Shown: in pieces, positions 9,086 through 16,751 of the stretch
How the letters are laid out: each line of letters begins with the position of its first letter
How positions within the stretch are numbered: the first letter of the stretch is position 1
DNA from: JAAYAE01 sp963678395
Lineage (GTDB): Bacteria > Bacillota > Negativicutes > Acidaminococcales > Acidaminococcaceae
DNA: 64,000 nucleotides
Direction: 5' to 3'
Assembly: GCA_963678395.1 (NCBI GenBank)
Contig: OY782827.1
Span: 1,116,001 to 1,180,000, forward strand
The notes under the pieces: generated by a model
Databases searched by the model: none
Told to the model about the DNA's origin: nothing
Seen by the model: only the letters and a program-made list of their open reading frames with translations
Program-made: the position numbers and the translations under genes

Positions 9086-9504
9086 AAAATCCCCCATTTT
9101 TCGCTAAAATAACAAACAAGAGGTGAAAAAAGTTTATACCTAGAAAACCGCCGGGGGGTTGCCGACCCCTGCCGCCTCTTGCTTCGCTGGAAGTACCTTC
9201 CTTATTTGTAGATATTGTAATTGTTAGATACCCCTTTGCTGCTTTTTTGCGTCTTAGTTAACTCTCATCTTTTTGCAATTATCATTATTAAACTTAATAT
9301 AAGCTACTGTTTCTCCACTTAAAAACATTAGTTTTCTATAACCTTTTTGCATAGTTGTAGCCTAAAAAAAACACCTAAATTACAAATGGTGCAATATAGC
9401 TAAAATCCGCTATGTTCCAAGGCTTAAGGATGTTTTTTTATGTTTTTTCCCTGTTAAGATACACTAAGATTACTACCTAATTGTGACAGTCTATTTCAGC
9501 GCAT
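9086..9504. other. Non-coding gap before terminase; candidate cos site at 9148-9177
   Basis: No gene is apparent in this stretch. Most of it is AT-rich, but 9148-9177 is a sharply bounded GC-rich block (CCGCCGGGGGGTTGCC, then GACCCCTGCCGCC) with partial dyad symmetry GGGG/CCCC. In lambda-type phages with a Nu1/gpA terminase the cohesive-end site lies directly upstream of the small-subunit gene, so this block is the best cos candidate. This is inference; cleavage ends cannot be read from sequence. Confidence 0.4.
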
Positions 9505-9533
9505 TAAAAAAGCACTCACCGTTTGGTAAGTGC
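9505..9533 (-). terminator. Rho-independent terminator after the toxin gene
   Basis: On the - strand a nine-pair stem GCACTTACC / GGTGAGTGC with an AAAC loop is followed by TTTTTT. It lies two bases past the toxin stop and should end the toxin-antitoxin transcript before the terminase genes. Confidence 0.8.
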
Positions 9534-9534
9534 C

Positions 9535-9966
9535 TTAGTTCGATATGCCTAATTCTTTGTGAAAATACTGCAATGCTGAATCATTTAATATAATTCTATT
9601 AATTTCAATTTTCGGCTTCAACAATGCCTTTTTGTATCTTTTAATAAATCTGCGCATCCCAAGCTCAATAAGTTTTTCCTTACCTTTTAAAGCATTATGT
9701 TCTAAACTTCTAATACGCGGTATATCTTGTTTATTAATATCATTAGCTCCTAATACAACTGCCTTAGTATAGTCAATGCCACTATTGCTCTCACCATTTG
9801 TAATAAATGCAAATTTATGTTTTATGTGTGATCTTAGCGGCAAAACAAAATCCACTCCATCTATTTTAATCATTAAGACAATATATGGTCTTAGTGGTTT
9901 TTTTAATATTTCACTATCATTTTGATGCTGTTTATAAAAATCTGATGATAAAAATACATATCTCAT
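9535..9966 (-). CDS. Type III toxin-antitoxin endoribonuclease, ToxN/TenpN family
   Basis: The 143-residue protein matches the TenpN branch of ToxN/AbiQ-fold RNases: MRYVFLSSDFY, KKPLRPYIVLMIKIDG, FVLPLRSHIKHKFAFIT, GIDYTKAVV, and a C-terminal helix with LKGKEKLIELGMRRFIKRYKKA. These toxins cut mRNA and are held inactive by repeat RNAs they process themselves. I chose the ATG at 9966 because GGAGCTGGTAGCGG precedes it and family members start here; 20 more codons are open upstream. Two identical 50-nt repeats, a consensus promoter and a following terminator complete the locus. Neighbours are phage genes, so it is prophage cargo, likely for phage exclusion or maintenance. Confidence 0.85.
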   Translation of the reverse strand: MRYVFLSSDFYKQHQNDSEILKKPLRPYIVLMIKIDGVDFVLPLRSHIKHKFAFITNGESNSGIDYTKAVVLGANDINKQDIPRIRSLEHNALKGKEKLIELGMRRFIKRYKKALLKPKIEINRIILNDSALQYFHKELGISN

Positions 9967-10020
9967 TCCGCTACCAGCTCCAATAATAGACAAAGAGCCA
10001 CCTTTTACGGAAGCCCTCTT

Positions 10021-10124
10021 CATCAATTGAGCTTTCTTTATTTTTACTTAGTCGCGCTCTACGACTAATTCATCAATTGAGCTTTCTTTATTTTTACTTA
10101 GTCGCGCTCTACGACTAATTCATC
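10021..10124 (-). ncRNA. Antitoxin RNA (TenpI-type): two identical 50-nt repeats
   Basis: 10021-10070 and 10071-10120 are identical 50-base units, followed by four bases of a third copy. Read on the - strand each unit holds a perfect hairpin TTAGTCG-TAGAGCG-CGACTAA and then an A-rich single-stranded stretch, the layout expected of type III antitoxin pseudoknots. The RNA would start at or just before the first unit and run into the toxin gene. About 50 bases separate the repeats from the toxin ATG; an AAGAG/CTCTT-based weak hairpin there may attenuate read-through. Confidence 0.85.
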
Positions 10125-10132
10125 CTAGCTAC

Positions 10133-10161
10133 ATTATACATAATAACAATAAATTAGTCAA
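10133..10161 (-). promoter_or_regulatory. Consensus promoter of the toxin-antitoxin locus
   Basis: On the - strand TTGACT (10161-10156) is followed after exactly 17 bases by TATAAT (10138-10133). The predicted start, about 10125, coincides with the beginning of the antitoxin repeats. Confidence 0.85.
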
Positions 10162-10269
10162 CTCATTTTCTCACTAAAATGCAAGCACAAAAACACGTTA
10201 TATGATTGCATTACTTTAGTTTTAATTGTAGCATATCATTAGCAATTTTTCCACATTTCTTTACCCTAA

Positions 10270-10728
10270 CTATAACACACTTTTATAGTGACATTGTGTG
10301 CCAACTTTTTTTTGCTTAGACAAACATTCTAAGGCTTCTTGATTAATTCTTATAATTGTCCGTCGTGAATAATGCATCTCATGAGCTATGTCTACCCAAT
10401 GCTCAAAATTAACATAGCGCTTTGTTAGTATAATCCTCTGTTCATAACGCTCAAGGGAATCAATCAGCATGCGATTCCTAGCCAGCAAATCGGTTAGCTC
10501 CTTAATATCAGTGGCAATCGTGCTGTCAAGTTCTTCTAGCCGAATAAGCGCCGTGCCAAGCTTATCAGGATCTCTATAACTCTTAGGCATATCGCTTAAT
10601 GTTGGCGTTATTTTCTCCATAAGCGACCGTAGCTCTTTGCGTTTGTCCAAATCCGTATCCAATAGCTTTTGAGCATAATAAGACTTTTGTAAGATAGCTT
10701 TCATATCCATTGCCACTTGACTAAGCAA
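10270..10728 (-). CDS. ArpU-like late transcription regulator (sigma-70 region 4-like HTH)
   Basis: The protein of about 153 residues is helical (LDTDLDKRKELRSLMEKI) with a C-terminal helix-turn-helix around EHWVDIAHEMHYSRRTIIRI, as in ArpU/DUF1492 proteins that activate late genes in Firmicutes phages. I chose the TTG at 10728, eight bases after a G6 site and one base after the previous stop; the ATG at 10710 has no clear site. Its place at the end of the early operon, before the packaging genes, suits a late-gene switch. It ends in TAG. Confidence 0.65.
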   Translation of the reverse strand: MLSQVAMDMKAILQKSYYAQKLLDTDLDKRKELRSLMEKITPTLSDMPKSYRDPDKLGTALIRLEELDSTIATDIKELTDLLARNRMLIDSLERYEQRIILTKRYVNFEHWVDIAHEMHYSRRTIIRINQEALECLSKQKKVGTQCHYKSVL

Positions 10729-10729
10729 A

Positions 10730-10915
10730 TTATCTTCCCCCCTTCTTACCGCACCACAAGCCACATTTACTCGGCAACCGGTGGCAGGCTCCCAACGAAC
10801 ACCTGCCCTTGCTAGCACAATAGAAGCAACACATCCCTTGGTTGTTAACTTTACATACTCCCATAGGTTCAGGACATGCAGGAGCATAGCGCTTGCTAAT
10901 TTTACGTTTTCTCAT
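10730..10915 (-). CDS. Small cysteine-rich phage protein, function unknown
   Basis: This 61-residue basic protein starts MRKRKISKRYAPACPEP and has eight cysteines (C14, C21, C29, C30, C33, C39, C44 and C52), suggesting zinc binding. GGAGG lies just before the ATG at 10915, and the stop is one base from the start of the ArpU-like gene, which supports both starts. Similar short Cys-rich proteins occur next to ArpU-like genes in Firmicutes phages. No function can be assigned. Confidence 0.6.
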   Translation of the reverse strand: MRKRKISKRYAPACPEPMGVCKVNNQGMCCFYCASKGRCSLGACHRLPSKCGLWCGKKGGR

Positions 10916-10973
10916 TATCCTCCACTCTTTTCCTTAGTTATTGGAGCTATGTCAAAAGATTTGCTTTCTCCGT

Positions 10974-11345
10974 CTACTCGAATTTTTCTATGAATATTTC
11001 TGCACGTGGATTATCCTTATCTAGCCCCATAATTCTGCTACCATCATAACTCCCTATTAATCTATCATTTTTTAAAACGCCTGATTTTTCGAGTATATCG
11101 CTCGTAGCCTGCAACAGTCCAACCAAGTCAGGCCACCATCGCCTATATGGCAACCAGTATAAACACTTAACATGTACCGACATATCATAATGGACTTTAT
11201 ACCTACATAACTGCCAAAGCGCCGCCTCTTGATATGTATCAAACGCTTTACTTGGCAGCAGTTTATGTACATTCCCAAATCGAACAATCCTACTGCTATT
11301 TTTCTTTGTTGCAGGGCTACCTTTAATAACTATGTGCGTCATCAT
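10974..11345 (-). CDS. RusA-like Holliday junction resolvase
   Basis: The 123-residue protein has RusA features: an N-terminal IVIKGSPATKKNSSRI strand, a WWPDLVGLLQATSDILEKSG motif carrying the catalytic Asp, and KNDRLIGSYDGSR. RusA enzymes resolve branched DNA before packaging. It lies in the early replication operon. A GGGGATGATAA stretch precedes the start, where two ATGs are adjacent (11345 and 11342). Confidence 0.85.
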   Translation of the reverse strand: MMTHIVIKGSPATKKNSSRIVRFGNVHKLLPSKAFDTYQEAALWQLCRYKVHYDMSVHVKCLYWLPYRRWWPDLVGLLQATSDILEKSGVLKNDRLIGSYDGSRIMGLDKDNPRAEIFIEKFE

Positions 11346-11364
11346 TTATCATCCCCTAGTATTT

Positions 11365-11799
11365 CTACCCCTTCATATTCTCTCCTGTGTCTTTTTTTAA
11401 TCTTTCAGGCCTAGGAACAAACATTGCTATGTCTTCCACATTAAAAGCCTTGTGACAATTTGGACACACAGGGGAATATTTACCACTTCTTATTTCGCTT
11501 TCTAAGCGTTTTATTGATTTAAGCCATGGCTTATAATTAGCTAATTCTTGTGCTTGTTTTTTCAAAGCCCTTATGTCTGCATTCCGTTCTTCTTGAATTT
11601 CCATCAATATCTTCAATACTTCAAACGAATCTACCGGATTGCCGCAATGCTCACAAAATACTTCTCTATTTTTAAAATCGACACTAAAACTGGGGTTCTT
11701 TCTTCCTTCGTAGCTATACTCATAACACTGACACTTTTTAGGTCTTTTGCTCCTTAAAAAAGTTGTTATCTGTAAAACGTTTCCAGGCAATTTATCCAT
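11365..11799 (-). CDS. Putative zinc-ribbon phage protein, function unknown
   Basis: The 144-residue protein carries several cysteine pairs: CQC near residue 24, CEHC near 49 and CPNC near 115, so it may bind one or two zinc ions. The middle is a charged helix. AAGGAG eight bases before the ATG at 11799 sets the start. It is in the early operon between SSB and RusA, which suggests a DNA-related role, but I recognise no family. Confidence 0.55.
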   Translation of the reverse strand: MDKLPGNVLQITTFLRSKRPKKCQCYEYSYEGRKNPSFSVDFKNREVFCEHCGNPVDSFEVLKILMEIQEERNADIRALKKQAQELANYKPWLKSIKRLESEIRSGKYSPVCPNCHKAFNVEDIAMFVPRPERLKKDTGENMKG

Positions 11800-11820
11800 G
11801 CTTACCACTCCTTAGCACGC

Positions 11821-11845
11821 AGTTGTCAAGTATTCCTTGACAACT
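11821..11845. repeat. Palindrome AGTTGTCAAG-N5-CTTGACAACT
   Basis: A perfect ten-pair inverted repeat with loop TATTC lies between SSB and the zinc-ribbon gene. Close relatives of the core GTCAAG-N5-CTTGAC occur at 20414-20438 and 22062-22086 in the cargo region. It lacks a T-run, so it is more likely a protein site or mRNA hairpin than a terminator. Confidence 0.55.
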
Positions 11846-11861
11846 GTTATTGTTGTCTACC

Positions 11862-12275
11862 CTAAAACGGAATTTCTTCATCAAACGCAGTTACCTGCCC
11901 AAAACTTTCCATACCTTGTTTCTCAGTATTTGCAATTTGCGTTTTTTGCAAATTGCTTTCTCGAAACTCAATAAACTTCACGCTATTAGCAATTACCTCG
12001 GTAACGTAGCGTTTGGAACCATCCTTAGCTATGTAATTACGTATCTGTAACCGTCCATCAACAAGGAGTCTATGGCCTTTGGCCAAACTATTACCACACA
12101 TTTCGGCAGCCTTACCCCATACTACTATGTTGATAAAATCAGCTTCTTTTTTGCCATTGTGACTAGCAAACTGCCTATCTACCGCTAGAGTAAATGTGCA
12201 CACAGTCTTATCACTTGGAGTCACGCTAACTTCCGGATCACGAGTTAAACGCCCAAACAATATTATTTTATTCAT
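11862..12275 (-). CDS. ssb: Single-stranded DNA-binding protein
   Basis: The 137-residue protein has the SSB OB-fold pattern (MNKIILFGRLTRDPE, TLAVDR, DFINIVVWGKAAE, GHRLLVDGRLQIRNY) and the acidic tip DEEIPF that recruits partner enzymes. It overlaps the MazG-like gene by ATGA. Phage SSB works with RecT and the replication proteins encoded upstream. Confidence 0.95.
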   Translation of the reverse strand: MNKIILFGRLTRDPEVSVTPSDKTVCTFTLAVDRQFASHNGKKEADFINIVVWGKAAEMCGNSLAKGHRLLVDGRLQIRNYIAKDGSKRYVTEVIANSVKFIEFRESNLQKTQIANTEKQGMESFGQVTAFDEEIPF

Positions 12276-12604
12276 TGTTTCACCTCATTTTCTTGCCCTC
12301 TCATACGCTCTGCCTGCCGTTTCAATTTCTTGATTAAGACACTCTTGTACTCTTCACTTTTCCCATCCTCATGCAGCATGATTTTACATTGCACTAACAT
12401 GATTTCAACATCGGCAACTTCCTCCAGAAAATCATTATTTGCCTTACTAGAACTCATGCTATCTTGATTATTCCTAAAAAGTTTATTAATTGCTGCTATC
12501 AGCTCGGCGCACTCTTCTTGAGTTTGCCTTAACTGCTGATTTCTTCCATAATGCTCATAAATTGCCATAATATAACTAATTATTTTAAGTTGAGTAATGT
12601 TCAT
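12272..12604 (-). CDS. MazG-like nucleotide pyrophosphohydrolase domain protein
   Basis: The 110-residue protein carries the MazG-type metal-binding pattern EECAELIAAINK and, further on, EEVADVEIM. Such proteins hydrolyse non-canonical or signalling nucleotides; in phages they may lower ppGpp or dUTP. GGGAG before the ATG at 12604 sets the start. It lies between the helicase loader and SSB. Confidence 0.75.
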   Translation of the reverse strand: MNITQLKIISYIMAIYEHYGRNQQLRQTQEECAELIAAINKLFRNNQDSMSSSKANNDFLEEVADVEIMLVQCKIMLHEDGKSEEYKSVLIKKLKRQAERMRGQENEVKQ

Positions 12605-12624
12605 CTTTTCTCCCTTAACCATTT

Positions 12625-13470
12625 TTATACGGCCACATCTCTAAGCCTCATATTCTTTTTAACGTCCTTGCCAACCTCAATACAACTAAGCCTGGCCAAC
12701 TGATATATTCTGCTGCCCACCGCTTCATCACAAGCAACTATATCTTTTAAAAATAATTCGCTGCTGATTATAGTTGCAAGTTTCTTGTTATACCTGTAGT
12801 TAAGGATTTCAAAAGCCACGTTAATATCGGCACCTGTTGGCTTCTTCCCTCGTTCAACCTTAAAGAAATCATCTATGTAAAGGATTGGCACTTCCTTCAG
12901 TGGTTCAATCAAAGCTGTGTACTCCTGCTCGATATTTACGCAAGCTTTAATCTTCACAACCTCATCACGCCAAAGCATATATTTGCCTTGCAAGCCCTCT
13001 TTTTTTATCAGCTGGGCAAAGACTCCTGAACACAACAAAGTCTTACCACAGCCTACCTGTCCACCCACATAAAGCCATTTCTTATTATGGTCAGCTATGT
13101 ATGTGTTCGCAGTTAAAAGCATTCTCTTTTGCCATGGTTCGGAAGCAAGAAAATCTGTAAGCTTGATATCACAATCAACGCCGCTTTCAGCCATTTGCTT
13201 TAATGACCTGCGAATGCTTTGACAGCTGCACTCTTCTACGGCTGTTGAATAACTTCCGTTACCACCAGCAACAACAACGCAATTCCAGCCTCTGTTCTTG
13301 CATATATCGCAGTCATAGCCCTTTAGGTTGCCATTTTTGCTGTTGAACCTTTCAGCCTCGCGTTTAGCTGTTTCGACAGTGCGACTAAACCCTTGGTATT
13401 TGCGACATAATACCGACGATACTTTCTTCCTCGCTTCCTGTCTGCTCTGTAATTTTTTTACCATAGCCAT
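12625..13470 (-). CDS. DnaC-like replicative helicase loader
   Basis: The roughly 281-residue ATPase has an N-terminal cysteine cluster (CDICKNRGWNC, CSC), Walker A GGQVGCGKT and Walker B ILYIDDFF, the layout of phage DnaC/DnaI loaders. Its start overlaps the DnaD-like gene by about 85 bases. I chose the ATG at 13470, after AAGGACGG; the ATG at 13464 is close. With the neighbouring DnaD-like protein it would load the host helicase at the phage origin. Confidence 0.85.
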   Translation of the reverse strand: MAMVKKLQSRQEARKKVSSVLCRKYQGFSRTVETAKREAERFNSKNGNLKGYDCDICKNRGWNCVVVAGGNGSYSTAVEECSCQSIRRSLKQMAESGVDCDIKLTDFLASEPWQKRMLLTANTYIADHNKKWLYVGGQVGCGKTLLCSGVFAQLIKKEGLQGKYMLWRDEVVKIKACVNIEQEYTALIEPLKEVPILYIDDFFKVERGKKPTGADINVAFEILNYRYNKKLATIISSELFLKDIVACDEAVGSRIYQLARLSCIEVGKDVKKNMRLRDVAV

Positions 13471-14317
13471 CGACAACACCGTCCTTAATCATTTGCACTA
13501 GTGGGCCAGTACCGCTTGCTTTGGTCTCTTTGGCGTCCTTTGCCAGTTGCTTAGAGCATTCTTCCTCGTACCGTGGGATTACCCAGTTTAAGATAGCCCT
13601 GTAATCACTGGCATACTTTTTCCCACTGGAGCCTTTATAATTATCAAGAATCTCGATACAGCCCTTTACGGCCTCCTCGCTACCCAACCGCTCGTTAGCT
13701 ATAAGTGACTGGTATTCGTCATTGGTCATAGCAACAAACTCAGCGTATTGGATTTTTTTAGCGACTTGCTTTTTAGCCTTTGAGGTCATTGGTTTTACAG
13801 TATTGAGTGCACTGGTAGTACATTGATCGTCTGTAAATGTGGCTTCGCATACGCGCGCTGTATCTTTTTCTTTCTCTTTCTCTATATCTATCTCTGTGTT
13901 ACACAAGCGTTTCACATCCGTTACACCAGTGTTACAATGTAACGCTTTTTTATTTTCTAGGAATCTGCGGACACGCTCTGCTCCTTTGGTTTCACTTCCT
14001 ATAGCCATTACAGCTTCCGGCAACAAATACTCATCTGTGCCACCTTGTGCAATCATTTTATGTTTTTCCAGGAATTTCAAAACTACCGACACATTCTCGG
14101 CCTCTTCATCAAGTTCCAAAGCTAATTCCTCGGCAAAGCTATCTTCCAAACCCTCAAAATAAATTTTCCCTTCACTTTTTACACTAAGCAGCATCATTTT
14201 GAGATATATAATCGTGTACGCGTCACCGCCGGCAATCTTACGAAGCTTCTTCATTTCTTTCTGCTTGAAAAAATCGTCCTTTAATTTCAACCAATAAATT
14301 TTTTTATTGCCGCTCAA
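13385..14317 (-). CDS. Phage replisome organiser (DnaD-like)
   Basis: This 310-residue protein starts with the replisome organiser N-terminal domain (YWLKLKDDFFKQKEMKKLRKIAGG, a winged helix), has a charged linker, and a C-terminal DnaD-like segment with LDNYKGSSGKKYASDYRAILNWVI. It would bind the phage origin and recruit the DnaC-like loader encoded downstream. Usual length for the family. Confidence 0.8.
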   Translation of the reverse strand: MSGNKKIYWLKLKDDFFKQKEMKKLRKIAGGDAYTIIYLKMMLLSVKSEGKIYFEGLEDSFAEELALELDEEAENVSVVLKFLEKHKMIAQGGTDEYLLPEAVMAIGSETKGAERVRRFLENKKALHCNTGVTDVKRLCNTEIDIEKEKEKDTARVCEATFTDDQCTTSALNTVKPMTSKAKKQVAKKIQYAEFVAMTNDEYQSLIANERLGSEEAVKGCIEILDNYKGSSGKKYASDYRAILNWVIPRYEEECSKQLAKDAKETKASGTGPLVQMIKDGVVDGYGKKITEQTGSEEESIVGIMSQIPRV

Positions 14318-14530
14318 TTTATCACCCTATCTTCGCACCACATTTATTATGATTGCAGGGAGAATTAATTGCTCCCTGCGGTTTCTGCCCATTGTTTACT
14401 TTATTCTTGACCTCATGCGGCGATCATATTCAAGAGCACTTTCATCTGGTCGTTTGCCCGGATATTCTGCTTGAGCTGTTTCTGCATGTTCCGTGTCTGC
14501 GACTTTTTCATCAGCCGCTTGAAAAAGTGC
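14318..14530. other. Gap after recT with an open 44-codon extension of recT and a short palindrome
   Basis: From the recT TAG at 14531 the same frame stays open to a TAA at 14396, giving a hydrophilic 44-codon tail (LFQAADEKVADTEH and on to DRRMRSRIK). A palindrome GCAGGGAG/CTCCCTGC lies at 14355-14379 with no T-run. No independent gene has a good start here. Confidence 0.5.
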
Positions 14531-15394
14531 CTATGCCGGCGCAGGTTCATGGCTCCCCTCTAACGACAATATTTCGCCTGTTTCAGTATCTACGTTTTGT
14601 GGTATAGCCGTCGTAGCTTCTGCTTCAATTTCGGTGTAGTCCGTTTCATCTGCTATCTCGGTCATATTATCAGCTATACTAGTTTTGATTGTTTCATCAG
14701 CAGCTATACCTCTAACGAATTCAGTTTTGAGCGGAGTATATTTAAGGCATTTTTTAAGCACTGTCTTTTTCGACATTTCGTCAAAGTGTTTCATCCATGG
14801 CGAATAAGTAGAATTGTAAGACTGGCTGTATTTCTTAGCATGCTCCCTTACGTCTTCTGTTGACATTACCTCAAATCCATAGCCGCCGTTCTTTGTATGG
14901 AACACGGCATAATACATAATCACGCTTCCCCTGTCTTTCCTCGCCGGAACATGCCTTAATTTTGGCTGCAACCCCAATTCATATTCAAACACATCATTTT
15001 CATATACTTCATGAGCCTGTACATCGTTTACTTCTCCGCTCCGGTAGGCAAGGTCTAGTATCCCCTTATATCCGATTTGGAATTGGCACTCTAATACACC
15101 TTTGTTCTTAAAAGGAATCAGGTACGCTTGCCCGATTGGAGTGTTGGGTTCCAAACCAAGCTGCGCCGCCTGCATCATAGCCCCTAAGAAACTCTTCGGA
15201 GTACATTGCTGTAACTGCGGAGTTGTACTCATGGCAGTTAGGATCATCCTGCTAAACCGTTCTCCCGTTAGCACGGAAGGCAGTGCTTTTTCTATTTGAC
15301 TTTTCATGCTCATAACAAGCTGCTGCATGGTCTTAATGCCGCTTTGCCCGTTCTTTTCTTCTTTCTTGATTAACCCACCTTTTGTTGTCGCCAT
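14531..15394 (-). CDS. recT: RecT single-strand annealing recombinase
   Basis: The 287-residue protein is a clear RecT: LPSVLTGERFSRMILTAMST, FLGAMMQAAQLGLEPNTPIG, AYLIPFKNKGVLECQFQIGY and KGILDLAYRSGEV. RecT anneals complementary single strands made by the partner exonuclease encoded two bases upstream. It ends in TAG; the frame continues with 44 more sensible codons, so the C-terminal tail may have been shortened. Confidence 0.95.
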   Translation of the reverse strand: MATTKGGLIKKEEKNGQSGIKTMQQLVMSMKSQIEKALPSVLTGERFSRMILTAMSTTPQLQQCTPKSFLGAMMQAAQLGLEPNTPIGQAYLIPFKNKGVLECQFQIGYKGILDLAYRSGEVNDVQAHEVYENDVFEYELGLQPKLRHVPARKDRGSVIMYYAVFHTKNGGYGFEVMSTEDVREHAKKYSQSYNSTYSPWMKHFDEMSKKTVLKKCLKYTPLKTEFVRGIAADETIKTSIADNMTEIADETDYTEIEAEATTAIPQNVDTETGEILSLEGSHEPAPA

Positions 15395-15396
15395 TA

Positions 15397-16350
15397 TTAC
15401 CTAGCTCCCTTCTGTATGTTTAATTTCCTATATGGTGCACCAATCTTGACATATTTCTGATAAATATTAGGTATTTCCATCTTCATTTTCTTACTGTCAA
15501 CAACCACACGGCCATTTTGCAATTTCCAAGTTACCTTGCGTTCTCCTGCATAGCCGACTTCGTTGTTTCCAAGCAACAGGCATAACTTATTTTTTGTTTC
15601 GTTTAGGTTATTTTCGATCTCTTTCTTTTCGTGCTCAAATCCGTCAATCAGTTCCAGCAACTTAACCGATTCATTAGGCAAGGTTACCGCCTCTACTTGC
15701 CCGCCGGTAAATTTGTTCTGCAGTGCTTTAGTACAGCTGTCAGAACCGTCTACATCTGGCATTATGGATTGCAGCACATTAACTTCCCAAAATTGTTTTT
15801 CTGCATCATATAATGCTTTTATGTCATCTTCGTTCCTAGGAATTTCCTTCCATACGAAATGGTTGCCGCCAATCAGCACAGCTATATACCATTTGTCACA
15901 ACCCGTGACCATCATATAATGCTGCCACTGGCAGTAGTATGTAGTAGGTAATTTATCATCTTCCCATTCTTTGGCAACAAATCCGTTCGCCGTCTTGCAC
16001 TCAAGCCCCGCGTTTTCACCAACAACCATTCGGTCAACATTAGCTAATAACCATGCGTTTTTATTATTAGCCATCATGCCTTGGTGTCGGACTTTTTTAC
16101 CCGTGAGTTCGCAAAAACGATCCGCAACAACCTGCTCAAGAACCGTGCCCCAGTATACATATTCATTTTGGCTGAGGTCATCGGGTTCCGTCTGCCCTGT
16201 CTTTTCTAACCACATCTGGAAAGGTGACTTCCATTTGTTAAGCCCTAAAACAGCCGCCGCATCACTGCCGGCAATTCCTGAGGTTCTAAGTCTTAACCAT
16301 TTATCTTGGTCTTTCATTTCTTCCACTGTCATAATCAATTTTGCTTCCAT
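15397..16350 (-). CDS. YqaJ-type phage exonuclease (RecE-like partner of RecT)
   Basis: The 317-residue nuclease has the YqaJ pattern: RTSGIAGSDAAAVLGLNKWKSP, YVYWGTVLEQVVADRF, and the PD-(D/E)XK core ANVDRMVVGENAGLECKTAN with QWQHYMMVTG. It would chew 5' ends to give RecT its substrate. AAAGGAG precedes the ATG at 16350. A + strand promoter overlaps its ribosome site region. Confidence 0.9.
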   Translation of the reverse strand: MEAKLIMTVEEMKDQDKWLRLRTSGIAGSDAAAVLGLNKWKSPFQMWLEKTGQTEPDDLSQNEYVYWGTVLEQVVADRFCELTGKKVRHQGMMANNKNAWLLANVDRMVVGENAGLECKTANGFVAKEWEDDKLPTTYYCQWQHYMMVTGCDKWYIAVLIGGNHFVWKEIPRNEDDIKALYDAEKQFWEVNVLQSIMPDVDGSDSCTKALQNKFTGGQVEAVTLPNESVKLLELIDGFEHEKKEIENNLNETKNKLCLLLGNNEVGYAGERKVTWKLQNGRVVVDSKKMKMEIPNIYQKYVKIGAPYRKLNIQKGAR

Positions 16351-16352
16351 AT

Positions 16353-16381
16353 TTGTACTCCTTTCGATTTAGTGGTATAAT
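16353..16381 (+). promoter_or_regulatory. Predicted + strand promoter with extended -10
   Basis: TTGTAC (16353-16358) is followed after 17 bases by TATAAT (16376-16381), with TG one base before the -10. It points against the surrounding phage genes, towards a strong terminator 25 bases past the predicted start. Confidence 0.65.
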
Positions 16382-16387
16382 TTTTGT

Positions 16388-16438
16388 ATAGCGTTTTCAG
16401 TGAGTCTGTGGAGTTACCTCTCCGCAGGCTCTTTTTTT
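16388..16438 (+). ncRNA. Candidate 50-nt phage RNA ending in a strong terminator
   Basis: A transcript from the promoter at 16353-16381 would begin near 16388 and end after a 12-pair stem GAGTCTGTGGAG / CTCCGCAGGCTC (16402-16431, loop TTACCT) followed by seven T. No + strand gene feeds this terminator otherwise. The last part is antisense to the end of the LysM lipoprotein gene. It could be a regulatory RNA, or the terminator could simply block antisense transcription. Confidence 0.45.
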
Positions 16439-16686
16439 ATTACGGTGATTTTGTCACCAGGTTGTAATAACCTATTAGGTCTTAAAACACTCTTATTTTC
16501 CGGAAGTGCCTTCAGTTCTTCTAAATACTCCAACATATAAGTATCTTCGTTATAGCGGCCGGCAATATTCCAAAGCGTATCGCCGGCATGAACCGTAACT
16601 ATTTCCTTGGTATAAGATGTTTTAGGCTGTTGTGCGCAGCCCATAAACACAACTGCTATAAAAATAAGTAAAATGAATTTCTTCAT
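16414..16686 (-). CDS. Small LysM-domain lipoprotein
   Basis: The 90-residue protein has a lipoprotein signal (MKKFILLIFIAVVFMGC, Cys17) and one LysM domain (VHAGDTLWNIAGRYNED, later LQPGDKITVIK), which binds peptidoglycan. It is the second upstream gene from YqaJ in the early - strand region. A membrane-anchored wall-binding protein expressed early could act in superinfection exclusion, but this is inference. AAGGGTG precedes the start. Confidence 0.75.
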   Translation of the reverse strand: MKKFILLIFIAVVFMGCAQQPKTSYTKEIVTVHAGDTLWNIAGRYNEDTYMLEYLEELKALPENKSVLRPNRLLQPGDKITVIKKEPAER

Positions 16687-16751
16687 GTTTTATCACACCC
16701 TTACTGTTATTTCTTTTGTGCTATAATCTCCTTAGAAAGGAGGCGAGCATA

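Noticed and set aside
10021..10124. CRISPR-like array
   Set aside because: The two 50-bp units are directly adjacent with no spacers and precede a ToxN-fold toxin, so they are the antitoxin RNA.
14353..14607. 84-residue + strand frame opposite the end of recT
   Set aside because: It is antisense to recT coding and its open tail, with no ribosome site.
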